64,000 nt of DNA from Acidobacteriota bacterium (lineage in GTDB: Bacteria > Acidobacteriota > Terriglobia > Bryobacterales > Bryobacteraceae). The notes under the pieces were generated by a model. It saw only the letters and a list, made by a program, of their open reading frames with translations, did not search any database and was not told the DNA's origin. Location of the stretch: assembly GCA_016870995.1 (NCBI GenBank), contig VFZU01000002.1, positions 1 to 64,000 of the forward strand, given 5' to 3'. The stretch's first letter is position 1. Every line of letters begins with the position of its first letter. The position numbers were made by a program, and so were the translations under genes. Below are positions 42,328-50,553 of this stretch, piece after piece.

Positions 42328-44841
42328 ATGAAAGGCGTCCGTCAGCATCTCCTTTTCGAATTCTTAGAAAAACTGTTTGCCGCTCTGGCGATTGGGACCG
42401 GAAGTGTCCTGACTCCAGTGGCTTTGTTCCCATTGGTGGGACGAAGGTTGGCCTGGCGGAGGTTTACTCCGCACGACGCGGTAGCAAGGACTTTAGCAGT
42501 GCGAGAAATCGCGCTGTTTCTGGCCTTGGCGTTGGGAGCGTTGGTTCAGCCTGCGCTGCGGTTCTCACCGCTTGACTCAGTAATTCTGGCGGTTTTCTTC
42601 TTGATTTTGAGCTTTGGAGCGATGCTACTGGCCGAACGATCCAGCGCGGCGCTGGCGCCAAAGTGGAGCGAAGTGGAATGGACGGGGCGCGGCCTTCGCA
42701 ATTTGTTCGGCTGGCTGTTGATGGGCTTAGCGCTGGCTACGTTCTTGCGCGGGATGGATTCTTTGACGTTGATGGGTGTATGCGTGGTCGCAATGGTGAC
42801 CGCCGGCGTCCCGTTGGGAATGGCCTACCGCAGAGGCGAGCCGGGGATGTTGCTGCTGGGGGCTTTGCTGCTGCTGGTGGGGATTGGGTTTTGGAATCCG
42901 TGGATTGCAGCTGCGGGAATGGGATGGCTGGCGGCGGGTGCCGTGCAAGTCACGGTCAATTTGAAGGCCTCCTTCGCCTTGCGTTCCCTGGCTTGCTGGA
43001 TTGGCGCGGTAGCCGGATTGTATGCTCCGAGTTGGGTTGCTGTATTGGCCGCAGCGGCGCTCTTCGTCTTGACGCTGGAGATGTGGCGGTTCATTGTGAG
43101 GCTGGCGATTTACTGGCCGTTGCGGACCGTGCACCGGTTTGTAGTTTACGGGTCGGAGAATTGCGCAGCGGAGGGTCCAGGCATTGTTGTTTCGAATCAC
43201 GTGACGTTGGCCGATGGTTGGCTACTCGGTTCGATGACGCAGCGGATGGTGCGATTTCTGGTGTTCGATGCTTATTACAAGAACCCGGCCTCACGGTTTT
43301 TGTTGAACTTGTTTCGGACGATTCCAATCTCGCAAGGGGCGCGGCGGGAGGCGGTGGAGAGTTTAAGACAGGCGCGAAAGGTGATCGAAGAAGGTCACTT
43401 TGCGGGGATTTTTCCTGAAGGCGGAATTACGCGAAGCGGGCATCTGCATGCATTTCAAAAGGGGTTCACGCGAATCGTAGCAGGGACGCAGATCCCGGTC
43501 ATTCCGGCCTACATGAATGGACTTTGGACGAGTCTGGCGAGCTTCAGCGAACAGAAGGTGTATCTGCGGCTGGGACGCTTCTTCCGTCCTTTTGAGATCG
43601 AGTTTGGCACGCCACTGCCCCCAACGGTTTCGGCTAACGACCTGTGGCGGACGGTGAAGGGGTTGGAGGTAAATGCCGCGTTTCGGGATGCGCATCATGC
43701 CGAGATTCTGCCGGTCGCTTTCTTGAGAGCCGCTAGTAAGAACAGCTCGCAGTTGGCTGTCAAGGACGGTGCAAAAAAGCTGACCTATGGAGAATTGGCC
43801 TCAAGCGCTTTGCTATTCGCGAGACACATCAACCGCAGGGCCAACCGCAAGGCGAGAATCGGCATCTACTTGCCTGACGGTGTGGAGAAGGTAATTGCAC
43901 ATGTGGCTGTGGTGCTGGCGGGCCATGTGGCGATGGAAATTCCCGAGTTAAGCGGCAAAGACGTAGAGGACTACGTGGGCGAGCATGGGCTGGGGACGAT
44001 CATCACTTCTCAAGCCTGGATCGAAGCGCATGCAGTGCCCAAGGCCGATCATCAGTTGTTTATCGGGAGAGCGCTCGAGCGGTTTGATTCGCGCGAACAG
44101 ACGCGGACATGGATTTACCAGAAGCTGTCGCCATCGATGGCGTGGAAGCAAGTGTGCGCCTATTCGATGCGAAAGGGTACCGCCGCGGCGATTGTGACCT
44201 CTCCGCGGGGGCCGGTGGTGCTTTCGCACAGAGGGATCTGGAGCGCGGCGCATGGAGCGCGGCGTGTTTTGTGGTGGAAGCCTGGAGTGACGGTACGAAA
44301 CCAGATGCCGCTCAATCGAGCGGTGGGATTAACCTTGGGACTTTGGATGCCGTTACTGCATGGCGCGGCGCTTGTGATTGGCGACCGCAAGGCGGATTTT
44401 GAATTGGTGGATGGACCCAATTGGGCGGATGCGCACGCAGAAAGCCGCTATGTGATGGTGGTCGATTCTCTTGAGGATTTAGGCGAAAGGTATCTGCCAA
44501 TCCGCGAATTGGCCGAGGCGTCCGGCGCGGTAGCGATTTCATCGCCGCCGGTGGATTTCATGGGCGAAGTGCAAAGCGGAGTAAAGGCGGGAACCTGGGG
44601 CCGGCTACCTTTTGGGCTTGAGATTCGCGAGGCGGGAAAGGGATTTGAAGTGAGAGGGCCAGCGAGGATTTTGAGATACCTCGATGCGGGCGAGACAAAG
44701 ACGCAGGCCCGCATCGATGAATGGCTTGCGGTGAACGAACCGCTGGAATTGCACGAACTGGGGTACGTGATTACTTCAGAGCGGCAAACTTCTTCCACGC
44801 CGCCGCCGGATCAAACGCCTTCGAATCCCCAGGGTGAATGA
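42328..44841 (+). CDS. Aas-like fusion: membrane domain, PlsC acyltransferase, degenerate AMP-binding domain
   Basis: 837 residues. The first ~270 hold about eight hydrophobic helices. A PlsC glycerophosphate acyltransferase domain follows, with SNHVTLADGW (His291, Asp296) and FPEGGITRSG (Glu364). From about 485 an AMP-forming synthetase-like domain begins (LTYGELASSALLF), but its P-loop region (622-637, IVTSPRGPVVLSHRGI) lacks the usual Ser/Thr/Gly-rich lysine motif, and the protein stops before the C-terminal catalytic-lysine subdomain. It resembles LplT-Aas fusions that re-acylate lysophospholipids, but the synthetase half looks inactive. The 3' end overlaps the opposite gene by 71 bases. 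Confidence 0.85.
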   Translation: MKGVRQHLLFEFLEKLFAALAIGTGSVLTPVALFPLVGRRLAWRRFTPHDAVARTLAVREIALFLALALGALVQPALRFSPLDSVILAVFFLILSFGAMLLAERSSAALAPKWSEVEWTGRGLRNLFGWLLMGLALATFLRGMDSLTLMGVCVVAMVTAGVPLGMAYRRGEPGMLLLGALLLLVGIGFWNPWIAAAGMGWLAAGAVQVTVNLKASFALRSLACWIGAVAGLYAPSWVAVLAAAALFVLTLEMWRFIVRLAIYWPLRTVHRFVVYGSENCAAEGPGIVVSNHVTLADGWLLGSMTQRMVRFLVFDAYYKNPASRFLLNLFRTIPISQGARREAVESLRQARKVIEEGHFAGIFPEGGITRSGHLHAFQKGFTRIVAGTQIPVIPAYMNGLWTSLASFSEQKVYLRLGRFFRPFEIEFGTPLPPTVSANDLWRTVKGLEVNAAFRDAHHAEILPVAFLRAASKNSSQLAVKDGAKKLTYGELASSALLFARHINRRANRKARIGIYLPDGVEKVIAHVAVVLAGHVAMEIPELSGKDVEDYVGEHGLGTIITSQAWIEAHAVPKADHQLFIGRALERFDSREQTRTWIYQKLSPSMAWKQVCAYSMRKGTAAAIVTSPRGPVVLSHRGIWSAAHGARRVLWWKPGVTVRNQMPLNRAVGLTLGLWMPLLHGAALVIGDRKADFELVDGPNWADAHAESRYVMVVDSLEDLGERYLPIRELAEASGAVAISSPPVDFMGEVQSGVKAGTWGRLPFGLEIREAGKGFEVRGPARILRYLDAGETKTQARIDEWLAVNEPLELHELGYVITSERQTSSTPPPDQTPSNPQGE

Positions 44842-45715
44842 CGACGCGGAAACGGAATCGCATGGTTTCACCGGGCTTGAGTGTGGCAGCACCGAGGGTG
44901 GAATTCTTGTCGCGAGTAAAGTCGTGGATACCGAAGACATTTGAAGCAAAAAGACCGTAGGCGCGGGAATGCCAGTACGTGGGATGGCGGAAACTCGTGG
45001 GGTGATCGAGAATTACAACTCCTACCTTTTCGCCGTCGAGCGTGCCTGAATAATCTACCCACGGGCTGCGCTTGCCCCAGACATTCTTTTCTTTTTCGCC
45101 ACCTTCGGAGTTGATCATTGTGCCGGTGGACTCTTCTTCGAGAGCCCGCACAAGACGCATGGCAAAGGCACCCTCCTTGGTGTCACCGAAAACCGATTCT
45201 TCGATCGCTGTCAGGGTGATGTCGAAATCCATGGTGCGGTTGCCGCCGGGTTCGGAGTAAAAGGTCATCGTGCGGGCCTCAGAGAGGAGGCGCTTGCCTG
45301 AGCCGTCGATCCAATCCTGAAGCGTTGAGACAGAGCCTGATTTCTTGCCACTCTTGAGGTCTTTCACTTTGACGACCTTGATTTCACCGCGGCCCTTGCC
45401 CACCCCCTTCTGATTTTTTTCGTTGGCCCAAAAGTCCCAACCGTTGACATCGCCGTGCGAGAACCAGAGGCCGCGATGATGGGGATGATCCCGCTTCTCG
45501 CCCTCGACCAGGTCCATGGGGAAGCTGCGGGTGATCTGTTTGCCGGCGGTCGTACGGAGTGGATGGAGGTAAGGTTTGGGAGCGTCGGCGGCGATGATGT
45601 AGTCGGTAAAATGCTTGCCGTCGATTTCGACGCGGATGCGATCGGGGGCCTGAGTGAGTTTTACCTGGGACCAGGAAAACGTGGCCGCCAGCAGGAGGAG
45701 ACAGTGGAGCTTCAT
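44771..45715 (-). CDS. DUF6807/PmoA-like exported protein
   Basis: 314 residues from ATG 45715 (signal peptide MKLHCLLLLAATFSWSQ); a longer frame upstream crosses the tat genes and is rejected. Landmarks: KPYLHPLRTTAGKQITRSFP, DHPHHRGLWFSHGDVNGWDFW and HPTYWHSRAYGLFASNVFG. These match the family named after PmoA-like proteins of Planctomycetes and Acidobacteria, a carbohydrate-processing-type beta-sandwich with several conserved His. Function unproven. Divergent from tatA/B with 58 bases between. Confidence 0.85.
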   Translation of the reverse strand: MKLHCLLLLAATFSWSQVKLTQAPDRIRVEIDGKHFTDYIIAADAPKPYLHPLRTTAGKQITRSFPMDLVEGEKRDHPHHRGLWFSHGDVNGWDFWANEKNQKGVGKGRGEIKVVKVKDLKSGKKSGSVSTLQDWIDGSGKRLLSEARTMTFYSEPGGNRTMDFDITLTAIEESVFGDTKEGAFAMRLVRALEEESTGTMINSEGGEKEKNVWGKRSPWVDYSGTLDGEKVGVVILDHPTSFRHPTYWHSRAYGLFASNVFGIHDFTRDKNSTLGAATLKPGETMRFRFRVVIHPGDSKAFDPAAAWKKFAALK

Positions 45716-45747
45716 CAAGGCAAGTAGATCACACCGGGGGTGTCGGT

Positions 45748-45767
45748 TACAATGATGCAATAGGAGG
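45748..45767 (+). promoter_or_regulatory. Candidate -10 and strong ribosome-binding site of tatA/B
   Basis: TACAAT at 45748-45753 is a good -10 box; the matching -35 position (45725-45730, TAGATC) is weak. AGGAGG at 45762-45767 lies 6 bases before the ATG at 45774 and is one of the strongest ribosome-binding sites in the window, fixing that start. Confidence 0.4.
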
Positions 45768-45773
45768 ACAGCA

Positions 45774-46274
45774 ATGGGACCATTGGGTTGGCAAGAAACC
45801 ATCTTTATCTTTTTGCTTGCACTGCTCATTTTCGGCCCCAAGAAACTGCCCGAGCTTGGCCGGAATATCGGTAAGGCTCTCACGGAATTCCGCCGTGCTT
45901 CGAGTGAGTTGCGCGCGACGTTTGATCGTGAAATGGCCAACATCGAGAGGGAAACTTCTCCGATTAAAGACGAGGCCGCCCGGTTGGGGAGTGATCTCCA
46001 CAATACGGTTTACGACAACAGCTCGTACCCGCATGACGACTACGGCTATAGCTACGATGGCTACAGCTACCCCGATTACACGTCGGAGACGTCAGGCGAG
46101 GGAAGCACGACAGAAACCATCGCGACGGAGGAAAGCTCCAGCGCGGTAACCGAGAGCATACAGATCGCCCAAGCCGAGGGAACAGTCGCTGTGGGATCGC
46201 ATGACGATTCGACAGTAGTGTCCACTGCGGAAAGCGCAACGGAAAAGGCCGATCAACAAGAAGCCAAGGCTTAA
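45774..46274 (+). CDS. Twin-arginine translocase subunit TatA/TatB
   Basis: 166 residues. N-terminal membrane helix and hinge WQETIFIFLLALLIFGPKKL, then PELGRNIGKALTEFRRASSE, the amphipathic helix. The Phe-Gly-Pro hinge fits both TatA and TatB types; only one such gene is present here. The tail is long and acidic. It has a tyrosine-rich stretch at about 80-102 (DDYGYSYDGYSYPDY), encoded by an imperfect 15-base tandem repeat. It makes up the protein-conducting part of the Tat exporter with TatC, 14 bases downstream. Confidence 0.93.
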   Translation: MGPLGWQETIFIFLLALLIFGPKKLPELGRNIGKALTEFRRASSELRATFDREMANIERETSPIKDEAARLGSDLHNTVYDNSSYPHDDYGYSYDGYSYPDYTSETSGEGSTTETIATEESSSAVTESIQIAQAEGTVAVGSHDDSTVVSTAESATEKADQQEAKA

Positions 46275-46288
46275 GAAAGCACGAAACG

Positions 46289-47368
46289 ATGCCGCAGGAC
46301 GAGCAAGAGAATAAAAGTGTGCCCGAAAGCGAGGGCGCAATCATCCCGGCGTATGATCACCCGGGTGGTGCCGATTCGCATGGATATCAACAACCGCCGC
46401 TAGAAAAACCTGTCGCAGCCCAGCCGCCGCCTCCGCCTCCCTCGCCGCCTGCGGATGAAGAAGAGGATGAAGACGAAGATGGCATGCTCCGCATGTCGTT
46501 CCTCGATCACCTCGAGGAACTGCGGTCAAGAATCATCAAAGCTGTTGGCGGGCTTGTGGCAGCCTACGTGGGATGCCTGATCTTTGCCGGCAAGCTGTGG
46601 GAGATTGTCTCTGAGCCCGCGGCCGCAGCTTTGCGAGCGATTGGGGCTGAGCCGGATCTGGCGCAGTTGGAGCCGATGGATGGATTCATCATCGTGTACT
46701 TCAAGCTGCCCCTTCTCGCAGCTTTGTTTATCGCCTCACCCTGGATTCTGTGGCAGGTGTGGGCCTTTGTCGCACCCGGCCTCTACAAAAAAGAACGCAA
46801 GATGGCAGGGCCATTTGTGCTGAGTACTGCGGGACTCTTCATCGCCGGAGGCTGCTTTGCCTACTTTGTGGCCTTCCGTTTTGGATTGGCCTTCCTGCTT
46901 GGAATCGGCATGAATTTCGGTGCAACTACCGGCGCGAAAATCAAGCCAGTCGTGTCGATCGTGTCGTACTTTGACCTGTTTGTAAATGTGATGCTGGGAC
47001 TCGGCGTGACGTTCGAACTACCGGTGCTGATCTTCTTCCTGACTATGTTGCGGATTGTGACACCAGGATTTCTGATCGAGCATTCCCGGTACGCGATTCT
47101 CGCGATCACGGTGCTGGCTGCGTTCATTACGCCGACCCCGGATATCGTCAACCTGCTGATCTTCGCAGTGCCGATGATTCTGCTTTACTTCGTTGGAGTT
47201 TTTGCGGGGTACTTGCTGGTTCTATCGCGTGAAGGCAAACGATTCCCCTGGCACATTCTGCTCATGATTCTTGCTGGAATTGCGGCAGTGATTGGCGGCG
47301 TGGTGTACCTGATGGTGACTCGCTACGGGTTCAAGCTTGTGCCGTATTGGCCCTTGATTACAAAGTAG
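46289..47368 (+). CDS. tatC: Sec-independent translocase TatC with long acidic N-terminus
   Basis: 359 residues, about 100 more than E. coli TatC. The core starts at about 67 with MSFLDHLEELRSRI, the conserved cytosolic motif that reads twin-arginine leaders, and continues with six helices (FKLPLLAALFIASPWILWQVWAFVAPGLY in the middle, here quoted only by its start FKLPLLAALFIASPW). The first 66 residues are a disordered tail with a poly-proline run followed by a Glu/Asp run (PADEEEDEDEDG). Substrates in this window may include both DUF1501 proteins, PhoD and other RR-leader enzymes. Confidence 0.94.
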   Translation: MPQDEQENKSVPESEGAIIPAYDHPGGADSHGYQQPPLEKPVAAQPPPPPPSPPADEEEDEDEDGMLRMSFLDHLEELRSRIIKAVGGLVAAYVGCLIFAGKLWEIVSEPAAAALRAIGAEPDLAQLEPMDGFIIVYFKLPLLAALFIASPWILWQVWAFVAPGLYKKERKMAGPFVLSTAGLFIAGGCFAYFVAFRFGLAFLLGIGMNFGATTGAKIKPVVSIVSYFDLFVNVMLGLGVTFELPVLIFFLTMLRIVTPGFLIEHSRYAILAITVLAAFITPTPDIVNLLIFAVPMILLYFVGVFAGYLLVLSREGKRFPWHILLMILAGIAAVIGGVVYLMVTRYGFKLVPYWPLITK

Positions 47369-47371
47369 CGA

Positions 47372-48103
47372 TCAATCTCTGTGAGGAAGCTGAAGCGCAT
47401 GCACCAGTAACTGGAGCAGCGCTTCAAAATTCGAGACCGTGTGCGTGGATGCCGTCCATGGGCGAAAGCCACGGGCCTCTCCCCTATAGCTGGGATGAAT
47501 TTCGATGCCATTCGTGGTGCGGCGAAAGAACTCCAGATCCGCTCGATCATAATGCGCAGAATCGATGGCGAGGCCTGCAGGACGGATTCGGATCTCTCCC
47601 TTGCCAAGAATCGAGAACGGAACACTGCCGCCACGCTCTAAAATCCCTGTGGCAATATCGAGAACCCGGTGCGTCCAAATGGCTTCCGCCGCCTCGAGCA
47701 AATGAACGATGTGGTCCTGCGGAATTGGCTCAGAAAGGCTGTCTGCATAGCGGAAGACCAGGCGGTCCAGAGGATCCTTCCAGAGATACTCGAACGTCGA
47801 TGGTCCGCGAGACTTAAAGAGGCTGGCGGCATCGGCAAAGACTAGCACTTCGCGACGGATGAGCCTCCCCGGGTTGCGGTCGCATTCGAAGCAGGCAACG
47901 CCAGAACCGCCAATGTATCCCAATGTATGGCGGAAGGCGAAGCCGATCGAAGAGAGCGCTTTAGTCCAGACTCTGCTTTGCGGTAGCGTGCTCGATACGA
48001 TCTGAACTGAACCGATTTCCGCAGGGGGCGGAGCGAACAGATGACGCTCAACGTCGAACGGGGTGCCGTCCGGCCAAGCGTAATTCTGCGGCGAACGCGG
48101 CAT
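47372..48103 (-). CDS. Hypothetical protein, 243 aa
   Basis: A soluble protein of mixed alpha/beta character without signal peptide. Segments such as FAFRHTLGYIGGSGVACFECDR and EVLVFADAASLF could belong to a Rossmann-like or acyltransferase-like fold, but no family is recognised. Its ATG shares one base with the stop of the methyltransferase gene (TAATG), so it is made together with that enzyme. Three bases separate its stop from the stop of tatC on the other strand. Confidence 0.7.
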   Translation of the reverse strand: MPRSPQNYAWPDGTPFDVERHLFAPPPAEIGSVQIVSSTLPQSRVWTKALSSIGFAFRHTLGYIGGSGVACFECDRNPGRLIRREVLVFADAASLFKSRGPSTFEYLWKDPLDRLVFRYADSLSEPIPQDHIVHLLEAAEAIWTHRVLDIATGILERGGSVPFSILGKGEIRIRPAGLAIDSAHYDRADLEFFRRTTNGIEIHPSYRGEARGFRPWTASTHTVSNFEALLQLLVHALQLPHRD

Positions 48104-48771
48104 TAGATCTTGAAGAACCAGAGCCAGAAGTATTGTTGTCCGGCTCCGTGACGATATCGGGGCTGGAAGCCGCAGCGCTCGGCCAGTTCTTTGGCTTCTT
48201 CATCGCTATAGCTGGCACCCACCCAGGTGTCATCAGGATTGAAGTCGCAGCCGGTAAAGCCTTGAACCTGAAACTTAAACAAGGCTCCGGGCCGGAGCAG
48301 ACGGCTGACTTCCCGGACGTACGTCTCGATGACTTCCTTGGAGGGAATGTGCTGGAAAACGATCGTCGAAAAAGCGAAGTTGTAGCCGAGATCGGGCAGG
48401 ACGCTGAGGTCCTTGCCGTTATTGCGGTACACGTGGGCATTGGGATGATTGCAAAGCCCCTTCTTGGCCTGGGCAATCATTTCCTCAGAAATATCGACCG
48501 CGTGGACTTCACCGAACAGATTTGCCAGGGCGCGCGTCACACGGCCGGCGCCGCAACCGATCTCCAGAACACGCATTTGCTTGGGATCTTTCCCTTGGCA
48601 AATGTTGATCATGTCGGTGCGAATCTCTTCGCTAACCGTTTGCTCGCCGGAAGCGTAGAACTCCTCATCAGACCAATCGGTTTGGGCAGTTTGCACGTAA
48701 TGCTTGGCGTTCTCGCGGGCGCGCGCGTCCCAATCTTCGCGCATTTTCAATAGTTGCTGTTCAATGTCCAT
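48103..48771 (-). CDS. Class I SAM-dependent methyltransferase
   Basis: 222 residues from ATG 48771; an upstream extension to 48855 would run into the divergent gene. SAM-binding motif I is MRVLEIGCGAGRVTRAL, followed by VHAVDISEEMIAQA (acidic residue binding the ribose) and NFAFSTIVFQHIPSKEV. The N-terminal helix MDIEQQLLKMREDWDARARE and the C-terminal WVGASYSDEEAKELAERCGF are typical of small-molecule methyltransferases. The acceptor is unknown; the coupled hypothetical protein downstream is a likely partner. Confidence 0.9.
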   Translation of the reverse strand: MDIEQQLLKMREDWDARARENAKHYVQTAQTDWSDEEFYASGEQTVSEEIRTDMINICQGKDPKQMRVLEIGCGAGRVTRALANLFGEVHAVDISEEMIAQAKKGLCNHPNAHVYRNNGKDLSVLPDLGYNFAFSTIVFQHIPSKEVIETYVREVSRLLRPGALFKFQVQGFTGCDFNPDDTWVGASYSDEEAKELAERCGFQPRYRHGAGQQYFWLWFFKI

Positions 48772-48793
48772 CAAATCTCTTATTTTAGTAGGG

Positions 48794-49378
48794 ATGCTGC
48801 CAATCTTCCTATTCGCCTTGTTTGCCGGCGAGATGATCGACGCCTTTGGGTACAAATGGAAAGTTCCGAACGCGGCCGAATGGGCTTACCGCAATGGAGA
48901 ACTCGCAATGCTGGCGGCGCGGCCACAAGAATCGAATCCAAGGTACCCCATTCAGTATGCCTTACTCGAAGGGAAGGAGTTTGAATCGTTCACCCTCGAA
49001 TGTGAGGTGAAGCGAGATTCGGGCAGCCTGATCCTGCTCTACAACTGGAAGGATTCCTCGCACTTCAACTACGTGCATCTGAGCGTGGATTCGCCGGAAA
49101 AGCAGATCGTGCACAATGGCGTCTTCCACGTTTACGGGTCGGACCGGTCGAGAATTTCGAAGGGTATTGGCGCTGGAAGCCTGCCGACGACCGAGTGGAC
49201 CAAGGTGAAGATGATGTATGACTCGAAGAGCGGACGCATCATCGCTGAGGTTGGGGGGCAACGGTTTCCCTCGCTCGACGCCGTCGATGTTTCGCTGACG
49301 TCGGGCAAGATCGGATTGGGTTCGTTTTTTGAAACTGCGCAATTCCGGGGACTGAAGATTACTCCCACAGTTCAATAG
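48794..49378 (+). CDS. Secreted LamG/DUF1080-like protein
   Basis: 194 residues from ATG 48794, with a signal peptide (MLPIFLFALFAGEMIDAF). The body has FESFTLECEVKRDSGSLILLY, FNYVHLSVDSPEKQIVHNGV and EWTKVKMMYDSKSGRIIAEV, a concanavalin-like jelly roll of the kind found in DUF1080 and 3-keto-glycoside-hydrolase families. It may bind or cleave a carbohydrate; catalytic residues are not clear. Only 22 bases separate it from the divergent methyltransferase gene, so promoters overlap. Confidence 0.78.
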   Translation: MLPIFLFALFAGEMIDAFGYKWKVPNAAEWAYRNGELAMLAARPQESNPRYPIQYALLEGKEFESFTLECEVKRDSGSLILLYNWKDSSHFNYVHLSVDSPEKQIVHNGVFHVYGSDRSRISKGIGAGSLPTTEWTKVKMMYDSKSGRIIAEVGGQRFPSLDAVDVSLTSGKIGLGSFFETAQFRGLKITPTVQ

Positions 49379-49386
49379 CCGTCCGC

Positions 49387-50553
49387 TTAGGTGCGGAAGA
49401 GAACTTTTTCGTCGTTGAAACTGCGCACCGCAAGCAAGAAGCAGATTCCCGCATAGACAATATTCGCCAGATTGGTGACGACGAAGGACACCCCTTGCAC
49501 ATCACCTTGCAAAATCGATTTGAGCAACTGGCTGGAGTTGAAGATCGGGATCAGGCTGAGAACCGGGGTTAGCTCCATGCCGGGCAAGCCGCCGAGGAGT
49601 GATGGGAAGATGACGACCATAATCAGTGGCGTCAGGTAGCTTTGGGCCTCCTTGAAGCCACGCGCCATGAGGGCGATGGAGAGCATGAGAGAGCCAGCCA
49701 TAATGGCGACCGGCAGCAAAGTGAGCACCATAAAGGCAATTGTTTGCGGGTCTGTGGGCACATTGCCAATCAGCTTTTCCATGCCCTTCATTTCGAGGCC
49801 GCCCTTGCGAATACTGAAGAAAAGGCTGGCGGTTGTCAGCAGCGCCGTCGCGTAGGTTGCGACGACAGTGGCGATAATTTTCCCCAATACGAGGTCGGTG
49901 CGCCGGGCTGGACTGGTGATCAGCGCCTCAAGGGTCTTGCGCTCTTTTTCACCGGCGGTCATGTCGATGGCCGGATACATTCCGCCGGAAAACATCAGCA
50001 GGATCACGATATAGCCGAGCATCGTGCCAAGCAATTGTCCGCCCATCTTGCGCTCGCTGGCCACGTTTTCGCGCTTGACGGCAAAGGGCTTGAGAACTGA
50101 GCCGTCGAGATTGGCGGAGCGCAATTTCTCAAGAACGAACGCGTCTCGCAAATCGTTGAGAGCCGTGCGGAGCTTTTCGGCGGCGATGGTGCTGGACTGG
50201 CGTGTTCCTTCGGCAAACAACGTGATCAGCTTGCCGTCGGCTGAGATGGTGATACCCGTGGCAGTCGTTTTGTCCAGCACTGCTTTGGCGACATCAGAGA
50301 CCTCGAAGATACGCAAGCCGCTGCGGGTTAAGGCAGGTTCAAAGGCTTGCGGGATGGAACCCTTCACGATCGCAACGGTTGTAGCTTCGGTCTCCGCCTT
50401 CTTTTCGGCTTCTCCCATAAAGCGATTCATCACGGCAAAGATCAAGGGAAAGACAACCACGGGCAACACGACCATGCTGAGCATCGTGCGGCGGTCACGC
50501 AGCAGATCAGTGAGTTCTTTTTTGAGGACGGTCAGGATGACGGTGGGATTCAT
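49387..50553 (-). CDS. ABC-2 type transporter permease (NatB-like)
   Basis: 388 residues. Helix 1 lies in LTDLLRDRRTMLSMVVLPVVVFPLIF, followed by a large periplasmic-type loop and at least five more helices (LLGTMLGYIVILLMFSGGMYP and others). The segment GEKERKTLEALITSPARRTDLVLGK is the typical ABC-2/NatB coupling region. Partner of the ATPase gene immediately upstream, whose stop overlaps this ATG (ATGA, 50550-50553). Exports sodium ions or a drug-like solute; the substrate is unknown. Confidence 0.9.
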   Translation of the reverse strand: MNPTVILTVLKKELTDLLRDRRTMLSMVVLPVVVFPLIFAVMNRFMGEAEKKAETEATTVAIVKGSIPQAFEPALTRSGLRIFEVSDVAKAVLDKTTATGITISADGKLITLFAEGTRQSSTIAAEKLRTALNDLRDAFVLEKLRSANLDGSVLKPFAVKRENVASERKMGGQLLGTMLGYIVILLMFSGGMYPAIDMTAGEKERKTLEALITSPARRTDLVLGKIIATVVATYATALLTTASLFFSIRKGGLEMKGMEKLIGNVPTDPQTIAFMVLTLLPVAIMAGSLMLSIALMARGFKEAQSYLTPLIMVVIFPSLLGGLPGMELTPVLSLIPIFNSSQLLKSILQGDVQGVSFVVTNLANIVYAGICFLLAVRSFNDEKVLFRT

